A stretch of 64,000 nucleotides of DNA from Eukaryota sp. TZLM1-RC (Eukaryota > Metamonada: BaSk clade), in the NCBI GenBank assembly GCA_040285825.1, contig JAUPSS010000001.1, positions 2,356,001 through 2,420,000 of the forward strand, written 5' to 3'. Each line of letters begins with the position of its first letter. Within the stretch, counting starts at the first letter, position 1. A model generated the notes under the pieces. The model did no database searches and was not told where the DNA came from. It saw only the letters and a list, made by a program, of their open reading frames with translations. A program made the position numbers and the translations under genes. Below are positions 39,135 through 51,393 of this stretch, in pieces.

Positions 39135-39213
39135 TGTTGGCGCCCTAAGGCTTATATAATATGAATGGAAAATAAATCAGACTTTTCTTCACTACAATAG
39201 ACTTTAGGCAACA
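39135..39213 (+). repeat. 5' LTR of element B (79 bp)
   Basis: It runs TGTTGGCGCC...GGCAACA and contains a TATATAA box. It lacks a 13-bp stretch found in the 92-bp LTRs of element C. Element B and C share the following leader. Confidence 0.92.
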
Positions 39214-39290
39214 ATAATTATTGGCCATTTTAAAGTCAAAAGGTATACCATAACTTCAGCATTAGTAAACATCCCCAGACACTTTACAGC

Positions 39291-42200
39291 ATGTCAGACA
39301 TCTCCCAACCAGATATCTCTGACTCTAATCCCCCACTTAACATGCAGCAGGTACCAGCGTCACACATACATGATATAGAGGGTAACGAGGCAACGGACCC
39401 GGATCCCACCTCCCCCTCCCTTAAAGTAGAAGAAGATGAAAGAGTGGACGAGGTCCCTCCATCTTCAACAACAGAAGAGGTAACGAGAACGGACCCGGCT
39501 CCCTCTCCCCTCAGGAAAAAAGAAACAGATGAGATTACGAGAACGGACCCGGCTCCCTCTCCCCTCAAAGCAATGGAAGAGGCAACGAGAACTGACCCGG
39601 CTTCCTCTCCCCTCAAGTATGTAGAATTATCCTCGGAGGCAACGAGAACGGACCCGGCTCCCTCTCCCATCCCAATTCTAGAACCTGTCTCAAAGGGAAC
39701 GGATGGAGATCCCACCTTAGACACGTCTTCCCCATTAGGAGAATATGAAGAAATTCAATCTCAACTGGATGAAATGGAGGGAGAAGACGACTCTTCTGAG
39801 GGGTTCTACAAGTTATTAAGAGAGGATGCGGAGGCTTACCTCGAACCAACAGATTTCTGTCTGTTCGAGCAGCTTCCCCCTTTATGGAGTTACATTCAAA
39901 AAAGAGGCAGAAACGTTGGTTTCCAGACTCGGAATGATTGGGGATACCCAAAAGGTATTGAAAATTCCCCTCAATGAAAGGAATGAACTCATAAAGGCAC
40001 TCGATAAACTGAGTAGAGAGACATTCGGGCGTAACGCAGAGCGCCGCCCCAGAATCTCTGGAATGGACAAGAGAATCAATGAAATGATGTCTCTTCCCAT
40101 CAAAGATAGATTGGATTGGAAGGCCTTCTTCCTAGATCAACACGGCAGGAGAATAAGGTTTCACTCCATCGAGCAGAGAAGTAGGACCGACTCGGAAGAC
40201 ATCCTACAATCCAAATTGCCTGCCTGGTTTGATCCTAACTTTGATACGGAAATCCATAATTACACGGAGCTGACAGAGGGTGCTCCCACATATTTTAGGG
40301 AATTTATGGAGCAGGAGGATAGTGGTGAACCAGACAAGCTTGAACCGGTAACACCCTGGTTTGATGCAGACGCTTTAAACAACATTCATACGGAACGATC
40401 AGCTGTATCCACGTATAGGAGCCGTCCTAACAACTACATCCAACAACATGGTAACTCGTTCACGAAACAACGAGAGTTTAGACAATGGGTAACGGGAGCT
40501 CCATCCACATCTTTCCACCTTCCCAAACTGCCTGTTGTAGTTCCCATAATTTCTGAAAAAAGCCAACCAATACAGGTCTGCTCTATTGACAGCATACCCG
40601 AACACGTTCCAACAGTGAACGCCCCGGAACCTGTAACAAGACAAGACGTTGCTCCTCAGGAAGAACCAACTTCCTCCCAACCTATGAAACGTAAAATCGG
40701 AGAAGACATAGAGTTGAACGGGCCAGTCGTTGGAGAAACGGCTCCTCCTCAACCCTCAGTAAGAAACTCTTCTTCCGACAGATCTATGCGTATTGAGGAC
40801 CTACAATCCTCAAGAAGAGCTATTGACATGAGCATAGCTAGTAGCCTTCATAGACAGATTGATCCACGGTCTAAGGATATCGACTATAAAAGACCTCGAT
40901 TATCCGCTGATGACCCTATCAACAAAATGTCTATCATAGCTTTTCTTTTAAAATATCAAACTTGGGATAAATACGGGCGAAAGATAGCTAATAGAAGCTT
41001 TGAAGCCCCAGGTCAATCAGATTGGACCAGAGCCTTTATGATAGCTACCCAGCTATTTCGAGAAGGCCAAGCAGAAATAACCCAAGATAGGATTAAAGAT
41101 CTCCCCAAACATATACGCGACGAGATCACCAGGGATACAACACAGCCTTTGGTAAGGATTGACCCAGCTATAACAGATAAGCTCGGACCCCCAATCCACC
41201 ATTATGATTTATTTAGGAGCATGATGATGAGCACTTGCCCTACAGGAATATCCAGCATGATTGACCCTAGCCTTCTATCCAGATGGCAAAGTCAAGGTTT
41301 ACTCGGTGTTGATTATACCGACGCCGACGTCATGGCATTTCTGCTAAAAAGAACACAATTCACATCATATCATGAGGCTTGTACAGCTCTAATGAAGCCT
41401 AGAATAACCTGGAGAAAAATCCACAATAGGCACGAGGCTGACAACGAGTTTGGTCGTTATGTAGAAGATTTTGGAGACGTCTTGAGAATGACCACCTACA
41501 TGACCGACCTAACCATCCCCGATTTAATTAGAGGAAGCAGTGGGTTGATAACCATATCTCCCGCTCTAATAGCCGAGTACTTTCTTATGGGTTTGGACAA
41601 CTTTGCTATATCGAGCGAACTCCTCCCAGTATGGACTAGGGAATCCTTGTGGGACTCACCGAACAGAACAACTCTACTCGATTTGATATCGACAACGAGA
41701 AGACATTTCCTCGCTTGGTGTTACACAGCAGGAAACAAGCCCACAATGGATGTACTAAGGAACAGGGCTAACGAAGAAGATATTCCTTTGGGACTGACGG
41801 CGATGAGAACTTACTCAAGGGGAGTAACACCATCAGCCCAGGCTCCATCAAAACGAGCAGGACGATCAGGAGGAAAGTCAAGAGGAACCCCTCAACACAA
41901 ATACATCCCTGAAAAGCATGAACGAGAAGGGTCAAAATTTTGTACATTCTGCAGCAACGTCGAAGGTAACAATCCTGTTGGCCACACTGTATTCGAATGC
42001 AAAGATCCTCGTTGTGCTAGAAGCAGAGTTCCCAAAGAAGAAAGATTCAGATTAGAAGAACAGGAGGCGCCTGCTAGTAGAGGCAGTGTAGAAAGGGGCC
42101 GAGGTGGCCGTGGTAGACGTGTACATAGATTCAAATTTAGAGGCCGTGGAGGCCGTTTTAGAGGTCATAAAGGAAGAGGTCAGTACAGACCTATTCATAA

Positions 42201-42378
42201 CATCAACACTACAGAGGATATATCATCAAACGCATCCCCTACTGAGTCAAAACTGACCCGTTCGAGTACGGTTCCTCACAGACGGATCAACAACAGCAAC
42301 CGGAACAGCAGGACAGGCAACTTACCTAATCGGGTACACATCAACGCAATCAAGCACAATCAATCAACAACCGATTAA
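39291..42378 (+). pseudogene. Element B Gag
   Basis: Gag starts at 39291 (M-S-D-I-S-Q-P-D). Four tandem units with the core T-R-T-D-P-A-P-S-P-L, or a close variant, lie at 39478-39675. The frame changes near 39930, where two bases present in C are missing. The second frame (39826-42378) has the Gag core and the CCHC-like knuckle near 41940-42000, then an Arg/Gly-rich segment (R-G-G-R-G-R-R) that may bind RNA. A lost T at about 42376 creates the terminal TAA. In element C the frame continues into protease. Confidence 0.88.
39478..39675 (+). repeat. Gag tandem repeats (four units, about 48-57 bp)
   Basis: Each unit holds ACGAGAACGGACCCGGCTCC or a close variant and encodes T-R-T-D-P-A-P-S-P-L. 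The matching array in element C is near 29000-29200 on the minus strand. Unit spacing varies because of different linkers. Confidence 0.8.
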
Positions 42379-45300
42379 GGAAACCCAGTCAACAACTTTC
42401 CAACAGCTCAACAAAATCTTTTAATTCCTCTACAAATTCACCAATCCAGCTCTGATATCAATAGTATTTTTGATATTAATTCTACGGTTAGTGAAAACCA
42501 CATCAGGTCCCAGCGTTCTCCATTTCTAAGACTGGAGATATCAATAAATGATATTAAAATGATTGCGACTATAGATTCGGCTGCGTTTTGTTCAGTTATT
42601 ACTGCAGATTTAGCTGAACAATGCCATATGTCAATCAATAGCAAGGATACCATTAAGTTCTTACCAGCTAATAACGTATCCACAAAATCGCTAGGGAGTG
42701 CAACTGGTATTCTGTCGTTCAACGTAGGAAGCATTGCGCAACAAGTTCATTATAAACATACTCTTCCCATAATCCCGGGTTCGAACAAATTATTAATAGG
42801 GACAGACATGTTAAAAGCACTTGGGCTTCAGACGGATGATGGTCTTTTCATTAGATTAGACAAAAACACCGCACTTTGCTAAATGCAGAATCAGAATTCG
42901 ACTCTAGGATCGCTCAACATTCGATTGGGAACTTAGATAACCAATCACCAAGTCCTTCTGATTTTGAGGAGCAATTAGCAAGATCTGGATGTGAGATAAA
43001 ATTAGATGATAGTAATAATAAATTAAAATTAACGAGTCTACTAAAATTATTCAGCGATGTTTTTAGTGAAACTCCTAATAGAAAAGGGATCGATTGTAAT
43101 CCTCTAACAATCCCCTTTAGAGATGAGAATGCTATAGTACACAAGCCTGCTAGACGGTTAAATCCCAGCAAAATGGAAATAGCAAACAAAATATTTGATG
43201 AACTGATCGAAATGGGTTATGCAGTTGAATCTAATTATAAATTCAGCTCTCCTATTGTCTTAGTTATATATCCTGACGGCAAGAAACCCAGGTTAACTGG
43301 AGACTTTAGTGGTAAAGATGGAGTTAATGCCCATACGATTTCAGTAGAGCCTAATCTACCTAGGATTAGTGATATTTTAGAATTTTTGAGTAGAGCAAAT
43401 TACATCGCCACGCTTGATTTACCAAAAGCTTTCTGGGAGATGAATGTAGCTGATAAGGATATTGAGAAAACATCAATCTCAATTCCTGGAAGGTCAATCA
43501 TGTTTAAAAGAGCTTGCTTCGGATTAAAGAACATCCCAGCAGTTTTTCAAAACGTAATGATGGAAATTTTTCAAATAGACGGCGTTTTCATATACTTTTA
43601 CGATATCATAATAGTTGGAACGACATTCGAAGAATTTTATAAGAGATTACAAAGAGTCCTCCAATGCGCCAGAAATAGACGTGTAAACATAGGCTTACGT
43701 AAATGTAAATTCGTAACATCAAAACACCCTATCGACATTTTAGGAAGTACCTTCCAGGATAAAACTAGATTTATTAATAAGAAAAAATCGAAGCCTTGAT
43801 GAGAATCCCTAGACCAAAAACAGTGAAAGAAGTTCGCTCATTGGTAGGATCCATCAATTATATTAGAGATTGGCTTCCAGGTATTTCTGAATTAATTGCT
43901 CCAATTAACGAGCTAATTAAAGGAAAACCCAGAATAATTAAATGGACTAGCAAGCATGACGACTACTTAAATCAAATAAAAGACTTAATATTAAACCACA
44001 TGCCCCTTGAATTACCAGCTCCGGGCAAGCGAGTATTGATAAGTACTGACGCTTCAGATGTAGCAGTAGGAGGTGTTATTTGGCAAGAAATTGAACCCTA
44101 CTCCCCTGCAGGAACCCCGCTAAATAAAAGGAAAGTAAAACCTTTGTCATTCTACCGTAGATTACCCACAGAAACACAAAAAAAATGGTCCACATTACAA
44201 AAAGAATTATATGCAATACTTTTGATTTTAACTGAAAGTTGTTTAGAAAGCTACTTGTTAACTAGACATTTAACAATTTTCACAGATCATAAAAACATTG
44301 CATTCCTGGCTACAGCCCCAGAGAAAAATAGAATTGTAAAGAGATGGCTGCCGATACTATCTGAATTCGACTTTGACATAGTCCACGAACCTGGTGAAGA
44401 CAACCATTGGGCAGATATGTTATCGAGGAATAATGATTTGGATCAAAACGAGAAAACTCCTTCTATTTGTAGCATAAATATACCAGATACTTTACTTTTA
44501 AATTACGAGATACCTCCACTAGACGATGATTCTGATTCGAATCTTGAAGACATCCCATCAATCTCATCTCTAAGTAGACACCAAGACCTACCTATTTTTT
44601 CTTCTTGGTTCTCTAAGATAAGATCCGAACAACAAATAGCCAAAAACAACAACGACTCGTTATTTGAAAATGCAATTCTAGATGAAAATACTCAAATTTG
44701 GAAAAATAATAAAAACAAAATTTTGATTCCAAAGAGCCTTAGAAAACAGGCACTACTATTAATACATGGTTTGGTTCAATCTGGTCACCCCAGTCAAAAC
44801 GATAGTTTACACAAACTATCCAAAAGCGATTTCTACTGGCCCAATATGAGAAAGGACCTCATTAATCATGTCAAAAGATGCCCAACTTGTCAAAAAACGG
44901 CTCCAGTTAAAAGATCAAAAACACCTTCCACAGGATCTTTGTGGGCAGATCGTCCTTTTGCCAGATTAAACGTCGATACAATTGGACCCCTAAATTCCGA
45001 CAACGAAGGAAATAAATATCTTTTAGTATTTGTAGACTCTTTTACTGGATATACAATTTTAGTCCCTCTAAAAGAACTCAATGCCTTAGAACCGCAGATG
45101 CCTTAATTTGGAATGTTTGTGCTATCTTTGACATACCTATGTTAATTCATAGTGATAATGGACCTGAGTTCGCCAACGAGACTTTTAAAATAGTGTGTAA
45201 CAGATTAGCGATTGAGACGAGTAACTCAATTCCCCACTATTCAGAAAGTAATGGACTTGTAGAACGTAAACATAGAGACGTTCTTCAATGCTTAAGGAAA

Positions 45301-46094
45301 CTATTAATAGATTTCAACGATTACGGAAATTGGTCTACATACGTACTTATATCCCACTATTAATAAATTCTACTAAAAGCAGAAAAACTGGTTTTACCCC
45401 ATACGAACTCATGTTCGGTTCTTCGATTAGCCCAAGAACAGACCCTGCTAATATATTAGGAAATTTATCCAAATTTGAAACTAATATCCCCTTATTTGAT
45501 GACATCAAAATGAAAAACACTCGTCTACAAGAAAAAAGGGAAGAAGCAGAGCGTCACCAAACATTAAATACTCCGTCTTCAGTAGATAATACTAATTCGT
45601 GTTTTTTAGCATTTAATATTGGTGACTATGTCTTACGTAAAACCAAGCAAAATAATAAATTGCATGGATCTTGGAATGGACCATTTTTAGTTATTGGCCT
45701 TACTTCCAAATCCACTTTATTATTGAAGAATCTTACTACTGGCACAGAATTAAAAGCTGCCAAGAAAGATTGCAAAACCTATAACGCAGAAAATCCACAG
45801 GACATTGAGTTCCTCAAGGCAGTCGCTGCAGGCGATTCCGAAAAACACGTTATAGAGAAAATCCTCTCAGAATACCACTCTGATTCAGGTAGTTTCTGTA
45901 CTGTTCAATGGTTTGGCGGTGAGACGACAGAAGAGCCACTCCATTCGGTTAGACACTCAGAAGCTTATAAGTTATTTAGTAAGGATAACAAGAAAATTGG
46001 AAAACGTACCATTAGTCGACGACAAGGTACCTCCAATGAGTCTACGCCTTCTAAGAAGCCTAGACGCAGCAATAGAATTAGGAAGAGGAGCTAA
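42379..46094 (+). pseudogene. Element B protease-RT-RNase H-integrase
   Basis: Open pieces at 42559-42882, 42876-43799, 43796-45106, 45139-45363 and 45288-46094 are one Pol region split by single-base losses. The protease motif is I-D-S-A-A as in element C. The RT motif that is Y-I-D-D in C reads Y-F-Y-D here, losing a catalytic Asp. RNase H (T-D-A-S-D near 44045) and integrase (C-P-T-C, D-T-I-G-P-L, H-S-D-N-G-P-E-F) are otherwise well kept. The end has the chromodomain-like H-V-I-E-K-I-L and a basic tail. Confidence 0.88.
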
Positions 46095-46224
46095 TTCTTA
46101 GCTTATGTCGATTATTTATATTATATCGATTATATGTATTTATTATAGTTATTTCGTTATTTGTATATAGTTTTTATTTCATATTTCATATAAGCTGATT
46201 TATTTTGAAAAAGGGAAGAAGCAG

Positions 46225-46303
46225 TGTCAACGCCCTAAGGCTTATATAATATGAATGGAAAATAAATCAGACTTTTCTTCACTACAATAGACTTTAGGCA
46301 ACA
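46225..46303 (+). repeat. 3' LTR of element B (79 bp)
   Basis: It starts TGTCAACGCC, where the 5' LTR has TGTTGGCGCC; the rest is the same. The target copy CGTG follows at 46304-46307. Confidence 0.92.
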
Positions 46304-46307
46304 CGTG

Positions 46308-46476
46308 GTACAATGGTTACAAAAAGTGAAGAATCTGATGACTTACTTTCACAAACACCCTTTTCCAATAACAATGAGTGAAGATCTTGATTTAAAACAG
46401 CCGAGCTGCATTTATTATTATAAAGATCATTTTCATACATTCCAGTCAATCGTTTCTGTAAAGTTCGAAGAGTGTA
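46308..46476 (-). mobile_element. LINE-alpha copy 2, segment b
   Basis: This continues segment a after element B. It matches 48850-49019 (minus). It ends at TGTA (46473-46476), the left target copy of solo LTR F. Confidence 0.85.
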
Positions 46477-46565
46477 TGTTAGCTGTGGCTAAACGTGACC
46501 TTCCAATTTAGGAAGGAGGATCACGTCATCATTAATTTAAATTGTAGTTTATTTTATTTTTCATT
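46477..46565 (-). repeat. Solo LTR F, first half (D-like family)
   Basis: The sequence begins TGTTAGCTGTGGCTAAACG, close to the end of the D LTR, and contains ATCACGTCATCATTA as in D. A hairpin CCTTCC/GGAAGG is at 46499-46516. It is interrupted by a LINE-alpha at 46566 and continues at 51463. The strand given is arbitrary relative to D; the LTR reads in D coding sense on the plus strand. Confidence 0.75.
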
Positions 46566-46647
46566 TTTTTTTCATTTTTTTCTTCCTCTACATATAACCG
46601 TTTAACTTAAAACCTGGCTGAACCGAGATCATTGCTTCTATTCTTTC

Positions 46648-48061
46648 TTGTTGATGTCTGAATCAGTTTCTGATTCTAATGGAGTCAAAAGAAAGAACGA
46701 TAGTCAACAAGATGCTCAAGACGTCCTTTCCACCTCTCCTCCTCAACCTCTTCTCTCTTCATTTTTGGACAAAAAAAATTCTGATCAAGAATTTTTAGAC
46801 AATCACGATGAAAAAAAAGTTTGTTCAAAAACAAAGCCACGCTCCTACAGATGCTCAAAGTGTCGACAACAGGGACATAATGCTCGAACATGCCCCAATG
46901 TTGGAAAAAATGATGCGGCAAATTCTGAAACAAAATGTAAAAGAAAATTTATTAGAAGGAAAGAGTCTAAGGTAGAACCCATAAATAATGCTCCACAAGT
47001 TGTTGCAAAACCAGTTAGCAATCGATTGAAGCACAAAACTTGCAACACTTGTGGTATTTCTTTTAGAAAAAATGCAAAGGAAAAACTTCTGATCGCTGCT
47101 TGAAATGCCGCATAGTTGATAACTACCATCCTCCTATAAGAATACCTCAAGAAATTCATCCGACCAAATGCAATGAATTTGCTTTCGTTTTTCAAAGATT
47201 TTTGGATCAATTATGTAAAGGAAAGTATGCTATCAATATTATTTGGGAATTTTTTGGTTCTTTTTGTCCTCCTTTTGAACAAAATTTTGTTAATATTTCC
47301 GAAGATTTAACCAATATAGCACCGAGAAATCAGTCATCCGAGAAATTAAGTAAAATTTTTGAAGACAAATGCTTTGACAACAAATGGTCCAAGGCTTTGT
47401 CAGCTTTAAGTCCCGGAGTCAAAGCACCGAACAATGAAAATACAGTAGATAAACTGAAAATACTTCATCCTTATGAAGACCCTGTTATGGATCAAAATTT
47501 TTACGGCACATACTGGGAAAATTATCCATTGATGCCATCAGAAGTTTTTTCGGTTATCAAAAAGAGACCTCGTGGTAAGTCTGCCGGACTTTCTGGTATT
47601 ACTATTGATCATGTAAAAGCCGCGATTATTTCTTCAGAAGATTGCCTTGGTTTATTGACCAAATTTTTCAACCAAATATTATCTGGTCAACGCAAGTACC
47701 CAGAAGAATTAAGAAGTTCTCGTTTGACTGCACTTGTCAACAATTCAAAAATGGATGTTCGTCCTATTGCAGTCTCTGAGAGCTTACATAATATTTTTTC
47801 TGCGTGTTGCTTAAGCAGGTTCAATGAAAAAGCTAAAAAGATTTTATTACCCTTTCAATATGGTATAAATACTACAGATGGAGTCTCTTCAGCGATTTTT
47901 GCTACTGATGTCTTATTTCGTCAAAATGAATCCAATGTTTGCATGTCATTGGATTTTAGTAATGCTTTCAATTCGCTAAGTCGTCGCAGTATCCATGGTG
48001 CTCTATTGCAATATATGCCAGAATTAATACCATATTTTCAATCAACATATTGCACATATTC
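46648..48061 (+). pseudogene. LINE-alpha ORF, N-terminal half (zinc fingers and RT palm start)
   Basis: The coding region starts near ATG 46654. A retroviral-type knuckle C-S-K-C-R-Q-Q-G-H-N-A-R-T-C lies near residue 70. A second zinc element, C-N-T-C then C-L-K-C about 20 residues later, spans a 1-base loss near 47085. RT follows with G-K-S-A-G-L-S-G, R-P-I-A-V-S-E-S and the motif A segment L-D-F-S-N-A-F. It stops at 48061 where the inverted copy was inserted between motifs A and B. Confidence 0.82.
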
Positions 48062-48062
48062 T

Positions 48063-49600
48063 TAATTTATTGAATTTGCACACTTGATTAAATTAAATCA
48101 TAACTAATGGGACGACTATCATTAAACCAAGATTTCCTCTACAAAATCTTGATTTGCTTGCTGTCTAGCTAAAGCTTCTCTAATTCGATTGAAAAACCGC
48201 GGTAATCTATTAATAATGGCAAATTGAATCCGTGAACGCCATAAAAAAATATCAAATCTTTTCATTGTTTTTTCTTTCACCATTTTTTGGAAGTCATCCA
48301 AAAAAGTTTCTGCTTCAACTGATAATCTTCCATTTATCGAAAATGGAAAAGCAATAAAAACCAGCTGTGTATTTCTATCAATATTTGCATCTTCAATTTC
48401 TTTATCATATTTTCTATGTTTTTCTTTTGCTTTAAAATCCAGAGCAGCCACAGGATTAAGTTTTCTTCTGTGAACCAAAGTATCGTTTGCAACATTACAT
48501 GAGACAAAGTCAACAATAGCTTCAGAATTATCAATCCAATCACAGTATACATCACCTCTATCATCAGAACTAAAATTATTCAGAGAAAGTGTTTCTTTCA
48601 GCAGGGGCTCTTTGATACACGATATCCTTGCAGTTTGTGCCATATTGAAAACAGTGTCTCTAACAGCATCATGTAATGAAGAACGATAAGTTATCAATTT
48701 AGAGCAATTTAGAGCATGGCGCAAAGTGAGTTGAGGTGAATTCGAACAAATACATTTTTCTTTTGATAATAATTGGTTAATGGGGATGTTCAAATATAAT
48801 CTCATTTTTGTTACAAATGCTTCATTAGTAGCACACAATCCAAATCTTCGTGGTACAATGGTTACAAAAAGTGAAGAATCTGACACCTTGTTTTCACAAA
48901 CACCCTTTTCCAATAACAATGAGTGAAGATCTTGATTTAAAACAGCCGAGCTGCAAATATTATTATAAAGATCTTTTCATACATTCCAGTCAATCTTTTC
49001 TGTAATGTTCGAAGAGTGTACTTCAAATTTAAAACATTTTTTTCTGGAATATTGCCATTGAATGATTGGGGAAAACATCGACCCCATTTTTCTACATCAA
49101 TTCTTGAAATTTCTTCATTTAATGCAAAAACAGTGGAACTTTGCGTTGTCATCAATAAATCTTCCCAATCTGCAAATCTTTCGGAGAACTCAAAGATTGC
49201 ATTTCTGCATCCACCAACAAAAGCACACGAGGTAAGAATAGAAGCCTTCGTCCACCCTAAACCACCATATTGTGGACTAAGGTAAGCATGATCTGGAATT
49301 TGAAACATTTTACATCCCAGTAATTGAGACAGAACTTTTGCACGTAACTCATTAAACTTTTGAGCCAAAGGTCTAGTGACGAGAGGATTTGTAGATCGAA
49401 ATATATGATTAAAATTGGAACTAAAACACAGTCTTATAATGGTAAATTTGATGTGTTTTTTTATATCTAAATTCATCATTCGGCCAATTTTGTCAGAAAT
49501 TGAGTTCAACTTTTCAAACAATTTTTTGGTAATTTCATCATTATTTCCTAAAAACGAACCCAAATGACGAATAGCATCAATTGAATATAATTTGGCTTGA
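48063..49600 (-). mobile_element. LINE-alpha copy 4, 5'-truncated, inserted in inverted orientation
   Basis: This is nearly identical to the reverse complement of 49916-51452. It has the normal 3' end and is truncated within RT after motif C. Flanking ACATATTCT (48054-48062) and ACATATATTCT (49601-49611) are an imperfect target duplication. Open parts are 48122-48919 (knuckle and endonuclease, ending V-E-E-I-L-V) and 48937-49563. They are split by a missing A near 48975. Confidence 0.88.
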
Positions 49601-51393
49601 ACATATATTCTAATTTACATTTTGGTAACAACATTTTGATTTCATCAAGTGGCGTAAAGCAAGGAGATCCGTTAGGACCTCTTTTGTTTTGTTTGGCCAT
49701 TCATCCTATTCTACTGCAAATTCAAGAGATGTTTCCTTCACTAAAAATGATTGCATATATGGATGATGTTGTGCTTATTGGTGAATTAAATATTGTGAAA
49801 AAAGCAACTGTATGTTTTAAAGAATTATTTACCAAAATTGGTCTCCGACTTAATTTACTTAAATGTGTTTTGTTATCGAATTCTCCAGTTTCCACAATAA
49901 TTGATGATATTGAAATTCAAGCCAAATTATATTCAATTGATGCTATTCGTCATTTGGGTTCGTTTTTAGGAAATAATGATGAAATTACCAAAAATTGTTT
50001 GAAAAGTTGAACTCAATTTCTGACAAAATTGACCGAATGATGAATTTAGATATAAAAAAACACATCAAATTTACCATTATAAGACTGTGTTTTAGTTCCA
50101 ATTTTAATCATATATTTCGATCTACAAATCCTCTCGTCACTAGACCTTTGGCTCAAAAGTTTAATGAGTTACGTGCAAAAGTTCTGTCTCAATTACTGGG
50201 ATGTAAAATGTTTCAAATTCCAGATCATGCTTACCTTAGTCCACAATATGGTGGTTTAGGGTGGACGAAGGCTTCTATTCTTACCTCGTGTGCTTTTGTT
50301 GGTGGATGCAGAAATGCAATCTTTGAGTTCTCCGAAAGATTTGCAGATTGGGAAGATTTATTGATGACAACGCAAAGTTCCACTGTTTTGCATTAAATGA
50401 AGAAATTTCAAGAATTGATGTAGAAAAATGGGGTCGATGTTTTCCCAATCATTCAATGGCAATATTCCAGAAAAAAATGTTTTAAATTTGAAGTACACTC
50501 TTCGAACATTACAGAAAAGATTGACTGGAATGTATGAAAAAGATCTTTATAATAATATTTGCAGCTCGGCTGTTTTAAATCAAGATCTTCACTCATTGTT
50601 ATTGGAAAAGGGTGTTTGTGAAAACAAGGTGTCAGATTCTTCACTTTTTGTAACCATTGTACCACGAAGATTTGGATTGTGTGCTACTAATGAAGCATTT
50701 GTAACAAAAATGAGATTATATTTGAACATCCCCATTAACCAATTATTATCAAAAGAAAAATGTATTTGTTCGAATTCACCTCAACTCACTTTGCGCCATG
50801 CTCTAAATTGCTCTAAATTGATAACTTATCGTTCTTCATTACATGATGCTGTTAGAGACACTGTTTTCAATATGGCACAAACTGCAAGGATATCGTGTAT
50901 CAAAGAGCCCCTGCTGAAAGAAACACTTTCTCTGAATAATTTTAGTTCTGATGATAGAGGTGATGTATACTGTGATTGGATTGATAATTCTGAAGCTATT
51001 GTTGACTTTGTCTCATGTAATGTTGCAAACGATACTTTGGTTCACAGAAGAAAACTTAATCCTGTGGCTGCTCTGGATTTTAAAGCAAAAGAAAAACATA
51101 GAAAATATGATAAAGAAATTGAAGATGCAAATATCGATAGAAATACACAGCTGGTTTTTATTGCTTTTCCATTTTCGATAAATGGAAGATTATCAGTTGA
51201 AGCAGAAACTTTTTTGGATGACTTCCAAAAAATGGTGAAAGAAAAAACAATGAAAAGATTTGATATTTTTTTATGGCGTTCACGGATTCAATTTGCCATT
51301 ATTAATAGATTACCGCGGTTTTTCAATCGAATTAGAGAAGCTTTAGCTAGACAGCAAGCAAATCAAGATTTTGTAGAGGAAATCTTGGTTTAA
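49601..51393 (+). pseudogene. LINE-alpha ORF, C-terminal half (RT motif B onward, knuckle, endonuclease)
   Basis: This continues the ORF of copy 3. RT motif B reads S-S-G-V-K-Q-G-D-P-L-G-P near 49650, and the catalytic motif C is A-Y-M-D-D near 49755. Frames change near 49992 and 50385, each with one base fewer in an A or T run than the inverted copy. From 50428 the frame is open to 51393 with the knuckle (C-I-C ... H-A-L-N-C) and the D-D-R-G-D-V ... I-V-D-F-V-S endonuclease core. Confidence 0.85.

Larger units (their letters stand above)
39135..46303 (+). mobile_element. LTR element B (same family as C), 7.17 kb
   Basis: This is a complete but damaged element on the plus strand. The LTRs are 79 bp (39135-39213 and 46225-46303) and differ at three adjacent positions near their start. 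The target duplication is CGTG (39131-39134 and 46304-46307), and the intact target is visible in LINE-alpha near 48841-48860. Coding is broken by at least seven small deletions, mostly in short base runs, and the RT catalytic motif is altered. A polypurine tract is at 46207-46224. Confidence 0.93.

Noticed and set aside
39478-39675. Regularly spaced repeats that could look like a CRISPR array
   Set aside because: They are in-frame tandem repeats of the Gag protein with variable spacing and related linkers, in a eukaryotic retroelement.
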